Part shown: positions 1-14,162 of the stretch, piece after piece
How positions within the stretch are numbered: position 1 is the first letter of the stretch
How the letters are laid out: the number at the start of each line of letters is the position of its first letter
NCBI RefSeq assembly: GCF_028389875.1
Contig: NC_084664.1
Location: 115,141,466-115,205,465 of the forward strand
DNA length: 64,000 nt
Source of the DNA: Rhea pennata
Lineage: Eukaryota > Chordata > Aves > Rheiformes > Rheidae
Direction: 5' to 3'
Position numbers and translations under genes: made by a program
The notes under the pieces: model-generated
Databases searched by the model: none
What the model was told of the DNA's origin: nothing
The model's input: only the letters and a program-made list of their open reading frames with translations

Positions 1-1845
1 GAAAGCCTTAAGTTCAATAAGAAAGTTTAGAAAAACTATCTCATCAAATCATCTCTTTCTAAAAAATGTGTTAAAAACAGTACAATCTTTTTATTGGTAA
101 AAATATCAAAATAAAAGAGAGTTAACAATAAAGAGGTATCTTTCAAGTAAGTGAAACTCTTCTCCAGATGCATGGCAGTAAAGAACAAATTCTGGTGTAT
201 TAGGTCTCACAGTGAAGTAGACTAAAGCAGCTAAGGATGTTTCATGAGCACAGTAGCTTGTAATTAAAAAACTTACAGCAGGAGCAGAAAGTCCTGAACA
301 TCAGCGGGTAAGTATAAGGAACTCTCAAGATAAGGTGCAGTTCACAAGGAGCATTAACTGAAGGATGGGAAAGTCAGAAACCATGGAACTATTTTGAAGT
401 AGAAAAATTTCTTCAGACTTGCTTAAAATCAGCAGGAGTTTAAGATTTTAAACCATCACAGGTCCAAGTATTCATCTAAAGATTCTCAAGAAGAACTTGT
501 ATAAATTTAGTGAATTATTAACTGGTTTATATCCAGCCTCCACGTCACCAAAAAGTTTAAGTACTTTTAAAGAAGTTTAAGAGGTCAACATATAGCTGTG
601 CTCACATATACACAGCTCAATTATACTAACATGAAAAAAAAAATCAACTACAAATGAAAACAGCTCACGGGTAGAGATGTGCATATATGGTTCATGTCAC
701 ATGGGAGAAAGCACCAAGTTTTTTTAATGACAAATTTATAAATATTAGGAGTCACCTTTTTCAGATCAGTTTAAGGCTTAGTCAACAGGTGTGCAATGCC
801 ACATGCAATGGGGTAAGAATTACCAGAATCAGAAACAGACCAGTTAATCCAGTGTATTAGTTACAATTAATACAATTATGTCAATGTATTACTGCATAAT
901 TCTTCCACATCTTAATTACTATGTACAGTACTGGTTCTCTCTCTCTTTCTTTCAAGAGAGGATAATACTAAAGATAAGAATAACAAAGATGACTACAGAT
1001 TTAAGAACCATTTCCATGATGGTTCAATTTAGATAGACAAGGACTCTTCAGGGACAAACTTCATGGAGGAGCAGATAACAGAAATTTTGAACTCTGGCTT
1101 TGAAGCAAAGAAGAAAGGAATGTCAGAATTCTAAACATACAAATCTCATAGTTGAGAATTTTTCATTAGAAATAAATAACAGATTTCAGACTATCTTGGT
1201 GAGTAAAAAAAAAAGGTAGTATTAAAGGTGCTAACCCTGTGGAAAAGAAATCCTACACTGCCCTCTTACTTCCAAAGAAACTCTTCCGGGTTCTCAAATC
1301 TTCAGTTTAAGCATTCAGATCTTGCTTCTCTTATAGCCTTACCAGACCATAGTATCATTCAGTTTGAATTAATATGAGAGAGTGTATGTGCACATACAGT
1401 TTAAGTCTTGTTCAGTGAGGAATTATGATGATTGTTATAAACTACAGTTATTTCAGCTGCAATGGATGACAGTGACAAAAGTCTATTTTCAAGATTGAAA
1501 ATAGTCCACACCGTGGTGAAAGCTTAAAGATTTATGACATTTAATGCATCTCCAAAAACATAAACTTATGTCAATATATCTAATAATTACACTGGAACTT
1601 GCAATTAGCTGAAGAGTTTAGTTTTCTAAGCTAACCTGAAAGAGGCAAAAAAACACATTGCTTTTACTAGATAACAAGGATATTAGTAAACACTTGAGGT
1701 TTCTGCATCTTACAAACAGTAGTGCTGTGCAGCTCATTATGAATTCATAGCACTCTGAAACGCAAGCCCTAAGAACATGTTGTGATACTAGTTTTATGGC
1801 TTTAAGTACTGGACATAAAGGTAGCACAAATACTTGAATTCTTAC
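1..1845 (-). other. OSBPL1A intron 5 (partial); nothing else recognised
   Basis: AT-rich sequence downstream of exon 5. I looked for the next ankyrin exon on the minus strand and found none, so it must lie left of the window. No repeat family recognised. Confidence 0.7.
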
Positions 1846-1931
1846 CAAGGCAGTCAGTTTCCCAGTTTCTCCCTCTCTTGCTGCTCCTAAGAGCTCTTCT
1901 TCCAGTTTCCTTTCTTGTGTCCTTTCCACTG
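1846..1931 (-). CDS. OSBPL1A: OSBPL1A coding exon 5, with tandem NAGNAG acceptor
   Basis: Encodes AVERTQERKLEEELL then AAREGETGKLTAL, donor TTG|GTAAG at 1846/1845. The acceptor reads AAGCAG, so splicing may start at 1931 (keeps an alanine, as in the human protein I recall) or at 1928 (drops it). Phase is kept either way. Confidence 0.92.
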
Positions 1932-4900
1932 CTTTTAGAGAAGGATTTTAACAGTCATATTAGTAAAAGTAGCACTTACGTCTGAAGCAGTGCATTTAAG
2001 AAACTGTACCAAAATAAGCCTAGAGAAAGAAAGGTTTCCAGTATCATTATCTGGGACATGTACTGATAGCATCTAAGCAGAGTATTTTTTCCAGAAAAGT
2101 CTGTATCAGAGATAATGTTCAAAAACAAGTAATATTCTAAAAGTTTGGGGTATGTATTTTATACTACCACCCTCAACTCTACCCCCTAAGAAAAAGGGAA
2201 ATCAGGTAAAATGTATGCTTTCTTTCCTACCCCATCAGATCTTCCATGCACTCTTCTCACTTTCTCTTCTATTCTTTCTACTATCCCACAGAAATTCTGA
2301 TTTTTCTCTAACAATTAAGCAGATTAGTGTCTAGAAAGGAATTATCTGTGTACTTGCATGTAGAACAGGAAGAAAGTTCAACTTTTGCATACAGTCTGTG
2401 TACTAGACATGACACTTCAGCAGTATTTAGGGGCAGCACATTATTAATAACAACAGGAAGCAACAGAGCTCTTGAACTCTCCAACCTTAAGACCAGTCAG
2501 CCCTAAGTAAGTAATTGGGGCACCATCTGCCTCACTTTTACCACCTCCAAGATGGCAGAGGAAGTGAGGTAGAGGATTTCCTTTTTAAATAATCTCTAAG
2601 GCTGCAATAGTAAGTCCTAAACTTGATCCAACACTGACTCACCCTTATAAAGTGTTCAGGATTTTGTTCTTTAACAATCTTATTGTCGTAAAGCCATTAT
2701 TTTTGACTAGTTTTTCCTCATTCTAGTGAGCTAAGGCTTTGACTGCCATTTACCATTCAGAATTGTAGCACATAACATCCCAATAGAATTGAAATATTTA
2801 CTTGAATAATGCTGTAGGTATTTATAATACTTATTTCTCCAAGTAAATTCCAGTTATATGGTGGAAAAACAACCAATATTGCAGGAAAAAAAATATGGCC
2901 TTTTTTTAAAAAAATGACTAAATTTAAAGAGCGAATACAAGTGAGCTTCAGTAGCTTGTAAGGAAAGAACAGCTTCAGAAAGTACAAATGTTTAGAAACA
3001 TTCTATGAGCTATGAAAGTTACCTTCCAACATATTCCTTATCTCTTTATCATAAGTAACTTCTTTTGCAGTCTGTCCACTCCCATTAACAATAGAAGTAT
3101 CAGCATTATGTTGCAAGAGTAACATCACCACCTCCTGGAAAACAAGTTGACAAGCATTTTTCATCTATCTCAAAGCCAGAATTGGGCTTTTAGCTAACAT
3201 TAGCTGAGGAACAGCTTCTCACCACAGCTGAGTTATGAGAACAGGAAGGGATGTTTTAGAGAGCCTGAGGGACTCAGTTGCGGGACTGACTGCAACCTTC
3301 TCTTTCATGTTAGTCAAGCTGAGGGAACCAACAGGAAACAAGTTACAGCTGGAGCAACCCAGACTGATTTAAAAGCCTATCTTTGCGCCTCACACAAATA
3401 CTGAATTTGATAGATTAAAAAAAAGGCATGTTGAGCACTTTTGATAAAGGGAACCTTGCGATTAAAGAAGTCACCCTTTCAGAAGGGCCATGTGGTTATC
3501 CACAGAGGTGGTATTAGTTTGGAAACAACAGTTGGAAGTGGGGAACAAGAAAACCAATCTCACCTTAAAGATCTATAAAAAGCACTTTGGTTCCAGCTTT
3601 CTAGAAAAAATAGCATTTCCAGACACCAAACAGACCAGTGTGGCCTGTTTTCTTCCCCCCCTCCTCACTTCCCCTCCAGAAACCACTAAAACAATGCTGG
3701 CTGCTCTCTATGTAGATATGCATTTAGTAAGGAGGAAATATTTCAACTATATTTGTACCGTGTCAAACAGACGCAAGCACAAGTGTAGATTATTGTATTT
3801 TAGCAGTAGATGACAGATCTTTACACTGGTTTCCACAGAATAATTAGCACCTGCAGCTGGAGATAGTGCCATGCCTAAGTGCTTTGCCGCTGGCACAGAG
3901 CAGATCTCCTGCCAGAACAGAAGCAGCATCAGTTAGGCAGTTGCACAAGTAGTGCACAGTACTTCTGTTGAAGACAACTATCACAATTTCTTTCTTCCAC
4001 TGCTAGCAACATTCTTATCAACAAAAAGCCAAAGAGATACGACAAAGTACAGCAAGGAAGAGGATAGACCAGTCTTCTCCTGTCCTCAAAAGGGAGATAT
4101 GTGTATCATGTTTTTGTTTTGGACAGAGTCGCACCAGCTGTGAAAAAAGTCTAATGTCCCTGGTTCTTTTGAACACACTGTACCAAAACAGATAGTAATT
4201 CACTTTCTGGGAGATACTGTATGAACAACTTTTTATAGAGATCTCATGCTAGAGTTTTGCTAGTAACCCTATGAGAGAGCCTCAAAAAAAACCCAACACA
4301 CATTACCTTCCGCCCTGTGAAAGCTGCGCGATGGAGTGGAGTGTCCCCCATGTCATTCAGCACGTTCACATCTGCACCAGCCTAAACAGCAAAAGAAATC
4401 TGAATGTCCCTTCAATAACGCCTGCATAGCTATTCGCTCTAACTGGGGGAGAGCAGGCCACTGTGATGAAAGGCCTTATGGCGTATCAGACTAGAGCCGT
4501 AACACGGCCACAACGGCAACCAAGTACATATGCAAGATTCAAAGCCAGAATAAATAGTTTCCAAATGGAAATGCCTCCCTTATTTTTTCCAGGGCTGTCT
4601 TTCATTTCTGAGAAGAAAGTATATAGAAGACAAGTTTAACAGATTTTCTTTTTTTTAACTACTAAAAGAACTGTAACAGTACTGGATAACATGCAAACAT
4701 GTATTATTACTACAAATAAACAACATAGGGTAGCAGAACCTCAGATTCAACAAGCTTTGTTCTCTCTAAATATATATTGTTACTCTTTCACCAAAATAAA
4801 AACTTCAGTGTCAGTATTAAGATTGTACTACCTGAAAATTAACCCGTTCTTTTCTAGCATCTTTGTCTCAACTCTCCTGTTCTCTTGTTTCCCACCTTCC

Positions 4901-7900
4901 CCTTCCCATTCCCTTTGAAAGGAAGAGTGTTTGGCACACTGTGTAGGCACTGTTCCAGCAGAACAAAAAAGCTTACCTTTAAGTGTCTCTTCTACACTGT
5001 TTTACCTAGTCTCTCAAAGGTCAGAAAGAGGTCGAGATGTACTTAACTTTATCACATACATGCCTTGATCACGTAGTTTAACCAGATCTCTCTCCTGGCC
5101 TAAAGTTAGCTGACAGGCTCCAACTCTAGTTCTTATAATTGCAGAGCCCTTTTTCTGATCATACTGGACTTCCTCTTTGAATATGAAATCTAGGCCCTAG
5201 TATGCATAGAGTTTTATATGCCAGCTTCCAGAGATGTGTGGCCTCCTTTTTTATTCATCTTAATTCTTTAGCTAATACCCTTTCAAAAGCCCTACAAGCA
5301 ATGAATAAAGAGCACTTAGGGTTGTGTAATGTCTTTCAACTCTGGAAGGGCTGATAAATGCATTAAGTGACAAAACTTCACCTTTTGCATTAAGTAGCCC
5401 TCTTGGATTGAGAGCATCATCATCTACTGAGCAGGTGCAAAGGCTAGAGAAGAATTTTCCAAAGAAATCTCAGCTTTATTTCCTGCTTTAGAGTCACAAT
5501 TACAGTTGGTAGTCTTTATTCCAAACAGATTTCAAATTTCATTAGCTACCTTTGCATCTGAGCATGTTTAAAGTGTTCTTGCTGTCTAAAGCAAAAGCTT
5601 TCAGACAAGAACATGGTGTCCAAATTACACAGTAAAGGTTGGTTGAAGTTACCCTGAGGATGGGGGGTAAGAAAAGACCTTAGTCAGACATAACCGAAAA
5701 TGTACTCCAGAGGTTGCTATGAAGAGACAAATGGGTCAGCTCTGACCACAGAAGCTACGAGTTCAACATCTCTAAGAAGTCAGAAAGAAACAGTAAGTCA
5801 AACTATGTTAGTTTGTGCCTGGGAAAAAAAAAATATATATATAAGTTACTTTGCGAGAATTCTGCACATACTTCTTTGTACAACTGCACCATACAATCAG
5901 CCCAATTTTTTGCATCTGAAACACTTCAGCCTTTCCTACAACACAATCCGTGAAACTGCCTGAATTTTATACGTATAAGTACTACAGTAAACCAGATCAG
6001 ATTCTTGAAGTAAATGCATTACTACTACCTGTTACTGGCTTATTATATGCAGATATTCATTGAGCATGACAAGGATTGAAGCTTTCATAAGTGCATAGCT
6101 ATATACTGTATAATGTTTTTCATTCCAACATTCAGATGGTTACATAAGCAAACACACATGTTTCATGAGAAAGTTAGTTCACTACTGGTAGCTGTAAACA
6201 CTGTTCAAAGTAACTACAGTATACTACTGCAACATCCCAGCAACTTCCAGTGTCGTTATCTTGAGTCCTTGTAACCAGGAATGACCTTCTTAATATTGCA
6301 ACTGTTCCACTCCCTGGTTTTAACAGTCAGCTTAGTTATCTGTGTTACACACAGATAAACTGTAAGAGTGGCTCTGTCTCTCTACTAACAAGCCTTTCTT
6401 CCATCACAAAAAATGAGTAAATACTAAGTGCTTCTAGCATAAGAATCTTCTGCCTTATGCAGAGAGAGAAGTAGAGAGATACCTTCAGCAAATCGTCTAC
6501 CACAACAGCATGTCCGAAGTAGCATGCAAGGTGAAGAGGTGTCCAACCCAAATTAGATTTACTTCTGCCTAGAAGATACAAAACAGAAACAGGAAAATTA
6601 AGTTTTGGTAACACAACACAAGTTGTTTTGAGGAGTGGTATGGATGACTATTCTTCATAGTAACATAAGAAAGCATTTGGTGTATTTTTGGCTTTCGTTT
6701 TTTGGAGCACAGAAGCCAGGAGGCATCATTACAATTCATTTAAACTGAATCACTAGATCAGGCCATGGTCTGAGTAAATTACAGATTCAAATCTATGAAA
6801 TCTTTGTGGAAGAAGAAAGCCATGCTGTTTGATGGCAATTAAAACCTTTGTCTTCATGTAGTATCTTGTGCCTTGACACTAGCAACAAGTTTCAGTTACT
6901 TTCATTCAGTGTGCAAAGCGCACACAGAGTGCAAGTACACATATTTCTCTTAGGTGGATCAAAAACGTTTGGCTTACCTGGTTTTATTTCTTGCACATAA
7001 AATGAGAACTAAGACAAAGTATCTTCAGAACAGAGATTCAGAATAAAACAGTTGGTACGGACCAAAGTTTGCAGCTTTTTGTAGCTTGGATTCATTTTTT
7101 TAAACACAAAGCCTTATTAAGAAAGTTTCATAATTTTAAAAACTCTGCAACGAGACAAGCGTGGGCAGAAAGCAGACACAGAAGCAACAATCTAAAGGAT
7201 AATAGCAGTTACACGTTAATGAGCTTTTAGAGCATTTCCTAAAGGACTGAAATTCAAGAATTGTCCTACAATCACTTCTTTTAAAAGCAGGATATGAAAG
7301 CGTTGGAGACTACTACTAAGCTAGCAGTTCATGTTATCTTCCCTGTGTTGCAACACTCCATTGTATCGAGCAAAGCTGATTCAAGCTTTGTGCTTACTAT
7401 GCAACAAGACCACCACATTCTGAGTGCTACCCAAAAGCTATGGAACCAAAGGGGACAAGAAGCATTCAACTGTATTAAGCTACAGTCACCATCAAGTTTT
7501 CTCCTTAAGCACTGAATTTAGGAAAACGCGCAACATCAGCCACTAGCACAAGCAAAAAAAAGAGAACTACAAGTTCATCATTCTCTTTTTAACTTTCATT
7601 TTAAAACTAACATTAGAATAGGGTTCACAACTGAAATACTTCCCAATTCCTTGTAATTGTTTCCACCTAACATTTCTGCCTACTACTGGCTATTTGTTTT
7701 GTTATTTGGTTCTCTCTCCAACTTCTTCTCTTGTTCCAATCTCAGATTCAATACCTTGCTCTCATCTTAGTCTGGCCTACTGAGTTCCTGCCCTAAGTGA
7801 CTGACGGATCTAAGTACCACAGAAAATACATGGTCCACGTGGACCACCAATTCTGGGACTATACTGAATAGCATACCTACAGAGATCATCTGTATCAGTC

Positions 7901-10900
7901 TAGCAGAGCAGAACTCCTTGCACTCTGACCAGTAAGTAACACTAAGATCTAAATGATGTAAGCTCAGCTTTTAAGTTTCCATTGAGCATCATATCACTCA
8001 ATACCAAAAACAGCCATCACAAAATTCACTTTTTTTAAAAAAAATTGACGATATACACTTCCCAGTGAACTCTGACCGATTGAAGACACTGCTTTAGGTT
8101 ACTAGGTGTATGAATAAGTCATTTTTAGGAATCACACATACTGCTGTGGCTTAACAGCCATGCTACCTTGCCAAGTAACACGACAGGGAGTTATATATAT
8201 ATATATGCCAAGGTCTATACTAAACTGACACTATCCCTCTGAAAGTTCCAAAGTATGTGAGCTGTTTTTAAGAAGGCTTGAACACTGGTCCTGATCTGAG
8301 CCTTCCCAGCCACAAAAGGACAAATGAAAAGTTCTTTCAAAGAACACAACAAGGGTCAAAACTGTGCTGAGCTCACACAATTAGCCCAAGACAGGCATTA
8401 GTTACAGAGATGACAAGACAGTGCTGCTGCCAAGAAATTCCATTATTAAAAAAATGAGAAATTTGTTGAGATGTTTTTATTCAATAAAGTGCCAGAGGCC
8501 TTTGCTCTGCACCTACACTGAATGTCTGTGCTTCTGATATCAGCTGAGCAGTTACTTCAAGCTCTTGAGGTATACGTTACTTCTCTTCAAGTGACCACAA
8601 GTATCTGCCCTTTACTGCATTGTATGTTTTCTACCAGGACATCAGTGCACTGGGGAGAATGAGAAGATAGACAAGAAAAAAATAGGAAAACAGACGAACA
8701 CAATAAAAACCCAACAATCCCCCTTCTCCCTCAATTCTTTGCTTTGATGCCACTTGGCTGTAAATCTCAAATCACTCAATTAAGAAAATGAACTATAACT
8801 AGATGGTCATCTTTGGGTTGTGGTCTGTCAGGCTGCTATGCAATCATTCAAATACATATTTTGGCATAATACACTTGCTATTGATCACTCATCTTATTTT
8901 ACAGTTTTCTCACATTGCAAGGTCTAGATATTCAAAGTTCTTTATTTAAGGAGAACGAGCCAATGCAGACAGGGCCTTCAATTGCTCAACTCTTTTGGAT
9001 GAAACTCAGGTTTGGTATTATTTTGATGTAGCTACCTCTTCTGCAACCAGTGGTCTGAGAAAACTGGAAATTGAAGTTTACTTCACTTGGCTTGACTTTC
9101 ATCAAGCACGTCTTCCTTATCTTCCCAACTGCAACACAACAAGCATGACAAGCCTGGATTTGTTTGCTCTTCCTTCACTTTTGCTGAAATCAAGATGTTG
9201 GGATCATTGCTCATGGTTACGTATCTAATGTGCAGTCTCAGCAAGGGTTCACCCATGCAAAGAGAAGACACTTTACAAGACGCTGAAGGTAAGTTTTGAT
9301 GCTCAAGCACATAAATCTTTCAGACTCAAGACTCCTATGGTGCTTTTGGGGGGAAGTTTACACTACCTCGAGTATGGCCTTCTACCTACTCCAAAAGTAC
9401 TTTATTCCATCACTGCCAGGTCAGATGCAAGTTCTGAAGGAGCGGCTGCAGCACTGAAGATACCCCACATCCTGTCTTTCTAGGGACATCTATCATTATC
9501 TAGAAATTAATCATAGAAAGACAAGAGGCTGAAAGGAAGAGGGAAGCGAAGAAAGATTGAAGATTGCAAAATGTTACAGTCTACAGCCTTCATTTTAATA
9601 AATTATCCTGTGGTTATGCAATTACTATCTGGTATTATGCAACAGATCAGGATTTGCAGCAAGATACTGGTTTTGGTAGTTAGGAGACTTAACGGCAGTG
9701 CTAGTTATACTGTAGATGCTGGCTGGTCTGAGTTTGTCTTAGATAATTTCCAGTGGGGAAAGAAAGCAAAATAATCAAAATGGTCAGTAGCCTCTGAAGA
9801 ATAGCTTTGTAAGAATAAAGATTAAACTCTGAAGTTTAACACTACCAGAACAGTTCCTCCAGAAAATACTCCAGTCACACTTATTTGTCTTCTGACAGAT
9901 TAACCCATTTAGAAGAATTAAAGACCAGAGAATTCATCCAGTAGGGATTCCATATTCATAATTACTTTGTTTCATCTAAACTACCATCAACACATTCCCT
10001 CTAGTTTCCCAGATCTTCCATTACCATGCATTTATTAACTGGCTGGCAGCCACATATTGCTAAACTGGAAGAGTTAACAGCTAAGCACTGTCTATCTTTC
10101 CCTTCATTAGCTGAGTGTCTTCTACCTATCTGCTGACTTTCACAATACTAGCATTCAACTTTGATCAGGAATGCTAACTTGAGACCAATTTGCATTATTT
10201 ACCACTTGATTGCAGATTATGCCATTTTATTAGGCCTTCTTACCTTTAGATTATGTTTAAGAAGAACACATCTGAGAAGCTCTGTAAACTCTAAGCATAG
10301 CACATTCCAGTGATCTACTTACGTGCACTGCTGTATGAATCTTAGCATTTTTCTTCCAACTGGCACTACAGATGATGTCATGAATGTTTCCAAAGGACAT
10401 ACTTGTGAGGGTGGAAGATTCTAGCTCCATCTAGTTCACTTCTAAATTATGAACTAGCTTCCTGAAGATGAAGTGTGAAGAGTTTGGTTTTACATACAGC
10501 TTGTGTTGTGAGGTGAGCACTTTAACTATTGTGAAAACACAGACAAGGCTGAATAGTCAAACAAAAGCATGAGTAAACTCTTGATTAAGAACTGAAGTTG
10601 GGAAAGGGATAGAACTTGTTTGGCTAACAGCCTTTGTCATGACTGAGAGAGGAAGGATGATTCCCCCCTCCCAGCCCACATATACACTTTATAGCACTAT
10701 CTTCTCTGTTCTAATTAACTGCTGAATGCTGAACAAAGAAACATCAGTCTGTGTAGAAAAAGCAGGATACAGATCCACTTTCTTGAAGCAAGTAGAAACA
10801 CTTGGTAAATAAAAAGAGAAATACAAAGCTATTTAAAAACTAAAAAATAGGGTAGTCTGCTACTGCTAACAAGCTTGCTAATCCAGCCCCAGTTTGAAGT

Positions 10901-11644
10901 TCTAACGCTCAGCAAGCAAGTTGCTTATGTTCAACTATTTGTTGATATGCCTATGCAGAATTGCAAAGTTGGCCAAAGACCCGCACCAGCAATTTCTATT
11001 TTCTCTTCCCAAGTGATCTAGTATACATCTAAAAGAAAAAAAGAACATACTGCTACAAGGAGGATTGGGACAAATTAAGAGATGTAGCTGCTGATAATGA
11101 ATTGATAATGAACCATGGCTTAAAAATCTGATCTAGCAGAGCGTACATAAGGTACCTGATCTCCTCTGCAGCCTTGGTTGAGGCTCTTTACATCCCTGAA
11201 ACATCCCCTTACATCCTGGACTGTTTTGCTTAATATTATAAACATAACAGCTTGGGTGTTGGCAGAAAGAGATACTACTTCTTCACCTTGTTGACATATC
11301 TAGCTTCAATGAACTACTCTGAGCGCTGTACATTATATTTACCTATACTCTATTTTTACGATCCTTTCCCCACACAGTATGGCCTTAAAAGTCACAGGGT
11401 AAAAGCAGCAGCATAAGTGGTTTCTATTAGTCTACTGAGCACTTCAAAGAAAGCAAAGTTGTCCTACCAGTAACAGTTTCACTAATTGCAGCTTCAGTGA
11501 GGCAGATGAGAAGAGGTACTAACCTTTACAGTTGATGTTAAAGATTATTTCTCCTTTGTCCATGCTATCCAATAGCTGTTTAACTTCTTCAGAGTTTCCA
11601 TTTCTAGCATCATGGAGAAGCTGCTGCTCTGCTTCTGTACTCAT
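1846..11644 (-). CDS. OSBPL1A: OSBPL1A (ORP1L) N-terminal coding part, five exons, gene continues past left edge
   Basis: Five minus-strand exons (11644-11524, 6568-6483, 4381-4307, 3134-3023, 1931-1846) join in phase into 160 codons starting MSTEAEQQLLHDARNG. From about residue 41 the product shows ankyrin units: GWTPLHLACYFGH, then GDTPLHRAAFTGRK, then a third unit ending VNGSGQTAKEV, followed by an ERTQERKLEEELL helix and the start of a further repeat. This matches the long isoform of oxysterol-binding protein-like 1A. In that family (known) the ankyrin region binds Rab7 on late endosomes, while the downstream PH, FFAT and ORD domains bind lipids, VAP and sterol and control endosome transport and ER contact. 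Those domains are not in the window: no further exon was found in 1-1845. The start is chosen because it is the family's usual N-terminus and lies just after a splice acceptor. Divergent neighbour of IMPACT, as in human. Confidence 0.95.
3023..3134 (-). CDS. OSBPL1A: OSBPL1A coding exon 4 (third ankyrin repeat)
   Basis: A 112 bp exon encoding EVVMLLLQHNADTS and VNGSGQTAKEV, ending LE plus one base. Acceptor TTTTCCAG, donor GAAG|GTAACT. Confidence 0.95.
4307..4381 (-). CDS. OSBPL1A: OSBPL1A coding exon 3 (second ankyrin repeat)
   Basis: A 75 bp exon of 25 whole codons. It encodes AGADVNVLNDMG then TPLHRAAFTGRK. Acceptor TTTAG, donor AAG|GTAATG. Confidence 0.95.
6483..6568 (-). CDS. OSBPL1A: OSBPL1A coding exon 2 (first ankyrin repeat)
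   Basis: Acceptor CTTCTAG at 6569-6575 and donor GAAG|GTATCT at 6483. The 86 bp complete the split glycine codon and encode GRSKSNLG, the ankyrin core TPLHLACYFGH and VVVDDLLK. Ends in phase 0. Confidence 0.95.
11524..11644 (-). CDS. OSBPL1A: OSBPL1A coding exon 1 (start codon)
   Basis: Encodes residues 1-40 plus one base. The ATG is at 11644-11642. A TTATTAG acceptor lies only a few bases upstream (exon begins near 11646), so the 5' UTR must be spliced from an upstream exon. The donor reads AAG|GTTAGT at 11524/11523. Confidence 0.93.
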
Positions 11645-13323
11645 CTCTAATAAAGACACAAGAGACTGAATTTTACAATTGTCTTATGCTGCTCTAAGTT
11701 ATGGCTTAATATAATACCGGTTTTCACCCTTATTTGTACAACCCCAGCATGAGAGAGGTAGTTATTTCCTAAGCAGAAGACCTTTAATATCAGTTCAAGC
11801 TGTTCTTCACTGTCCAGCACCTAGTCATGCCACTGTAGGAAACATTAAAATTTCTCATCTAAATATAGAAGTTAAAGAACATAATTCACATATTTTCTTG
11901 CTTCTTGGTTTTCCAGGTTCCAAGTGTGATTTGGGTATTGAAACCGTATGACACAAGTGAGAAATATCTTTGCCACAAGCATAACCAACAAGCATTTACT
12001 TCTTCCTCTTAAGGCTTTCACCTTTTTCATGTAAGGTTCATGTAAGTTAGCTTTCCTACGCTAGCAGAGGTTTCTAGTGGACCCACATGTTTACGCTCTG
12101 CTGCACTGGATGGGCAGCTCGGTTATATCACAGACATTCACAGCTCCACAGGCAACAGATACTGCTGCAAGGCGAGAAGCCAGTCAACGAGAGAAGACAC
12201 GATTTTGTTTCTTGTGACCACTGCAGTTGTTTCTGGGAAATCTACACAAGATGAAGCACTGGGTAAGCAAGGAAAAGCACATCATAGTGACAGATAATGT
12301 AATATCTAAGAGACTAGAAACCTAGAGCAGAGGACAGACTCCCAAAGCGCTGCGTACACTGAAATGGGAGTTTCCACCTGCCATTCAAATGGCAAAGGAT
12401 TTGGAAGGGCAGAAGAGAAGAGAAGGGGAAACAGTCTTCAAACTGAAGAACTTGCCAGATAAGACCAAACAATCCCTTTCCAGTCTGTTTCAGAAGAGCA
12501 GACTGGATCAGTCACCTGCAACCTGCCACAGACATGAGATACAACCTCTTTTTTCAACAAGGGTTAAACAGTACTCCTGTTTGTGTCTGCTTTTGTCTAC
12601 AGTTTTTCTAGAAGAAATAGCACTAGTACTTCTATAAAGCTTCAAGCCCTGAAGGTTTACTAGAGCCTTCTCTTCTGAACAGGAACCTATGCATTTGTCT
12701 AAGGCAACAGGTACAGCTTGTTGTTATTAGGGCATGTACCATTTGTCGAGCAAAGCTGTTTTACCAGAGTCTAGAGAAAGAACAAAATGAAATATACTGA
12801 TGCATTATCAGTCTGCAACACTTCCTCTGAAGCTTAGCAATACTGTTTGGTGGACCACAGAACACAGCATTGAGAATCATATGCTCTGAAGCTAATAGCA
12901 TAGTTAGAGCTCATTTTGCCGACTTACTCATTGAAAAAAAAGCAAAGCTCATCCTTCATTTCTCCCCCACACATGACATTTCTTTAGCAATCTCTCAATG
13001 TATCACATGAAAAATCATACTCATATCATTACCCCATCTATGTGGGATGTTGACAAAAGACAGGAGGTACTTAGAGCAGTGCACATTCAATGCATTAAGA
13101 ACCTTTCCCATTTGATATTGATGAGAAGAAAGAAAAGACTGCTTGGGAAGGGAATCAAAAAGCTGATCCAAATGCACAACTCTTATGTATGCAGCAGGGC
13201 TAGCAATGTGCATGAGCAGAATGTTAAACAGCTTAGAATACACAAAAAGCTGAATGACTAGGTAAAACTACTTGTATGGTTCTTTCCTTAACAGTCATTA
13301 GATCAAAACCACTGATTTTTCTC

Positions 13324-13325
<2 letters not shown>

Positions 13326-13352
<27 letters not shown>
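13326..13352. repeat. poly(T) tract, 27 bases
   Basis: Uninterrupted T run followed directly by six A. No retrocopy body is recognisable beside it. Confidence 0.95.
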
Positions 13353-13358
<6 letters not shown>

Positions 13359-14162
13359 GAACTCTTACAGCAAATATTATCACACAAGTGAAACATGTAG
13401 TAATACGGCTAATAAAGGTCCATTTGCTTCAGTGTTAAGTTCCCAGAGACTTTGCTGTTTAGGTCCAGCCTTCAATTTCAATACACTTTGTAAGTCTGAA
13501 GTATGCAGTGATGCAGAAGAATGACTGGCTGGCTATTAGTCATAGTTAGAAGGGTCATTCACATGGAAATGTTCCTACAGTTGAGGCTAGAAAGTGAATG
13601 TGTCTGTGGTTATTCATTAGACAACAAGTGATACAGATCCTGAAGCTTTAGTTAGCAGAAGCTCAAGTTAGCACTAGTACCTAACTGAAGCCAGCAGCGA
13701 GGGGCTCATAACAAAAGTTAGCATAATCTTGGAAAGACTGATTTAAGCAATATGATTTGCTCTTTAGTGGAGTTGAGCAACAGCCAGCAGAGCCAGCAGA
13801 TTGAGTGGCAAGTTTAGATTACTCAAAGAGATAAATACATAGGAACTCAAACTCCACAGGCTAGTAATTTTATTTGGTACATCTGCACACCACCTGAGAT
13901 AGGAATATACTATTTGGTCACACGACCTGACATCCAAAGAGCTCCAAAATCCTCACCCAATGGTTTTGAGGTCGCATGACAGCTCACCAGCACTGAGAGA
14001 CACACTCAATGGTTTAGTCTGGATTTATTAGCCATAAGATACTACTAACAAGTTAATCCCGATGAATTGCACTGCTTGTAAGTTAAGCTATTAGCCACTT
14101 ACGTGAACTGACATCTGCTCAATCAGTGATGCTGCCATCATTACAGTAGTCCATTAATTAGA

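Larger units (their letters stand above)
1932..11523 (-). other. OSBPL1A introns between coding exons 1 and 5
   Basis: Four introns: 1932-3022, 3135-4306, 4382-6482 and 6569-11523. They are AT-rich and noncoding on inspection. The only simple repeat worth naming is a (TA)n run at 8192-8206. No LINE, SINE or RNA gene was recognised. Confidence 0.7.

Noticed and set aside
6345-6482. Extension of the OSBPL1A exon 2 open frame past 6483
   Set aside because: The frame crosses a good GT donor and the following residues are unlike the family; the next ankyrin exon joins exactly at that donor.
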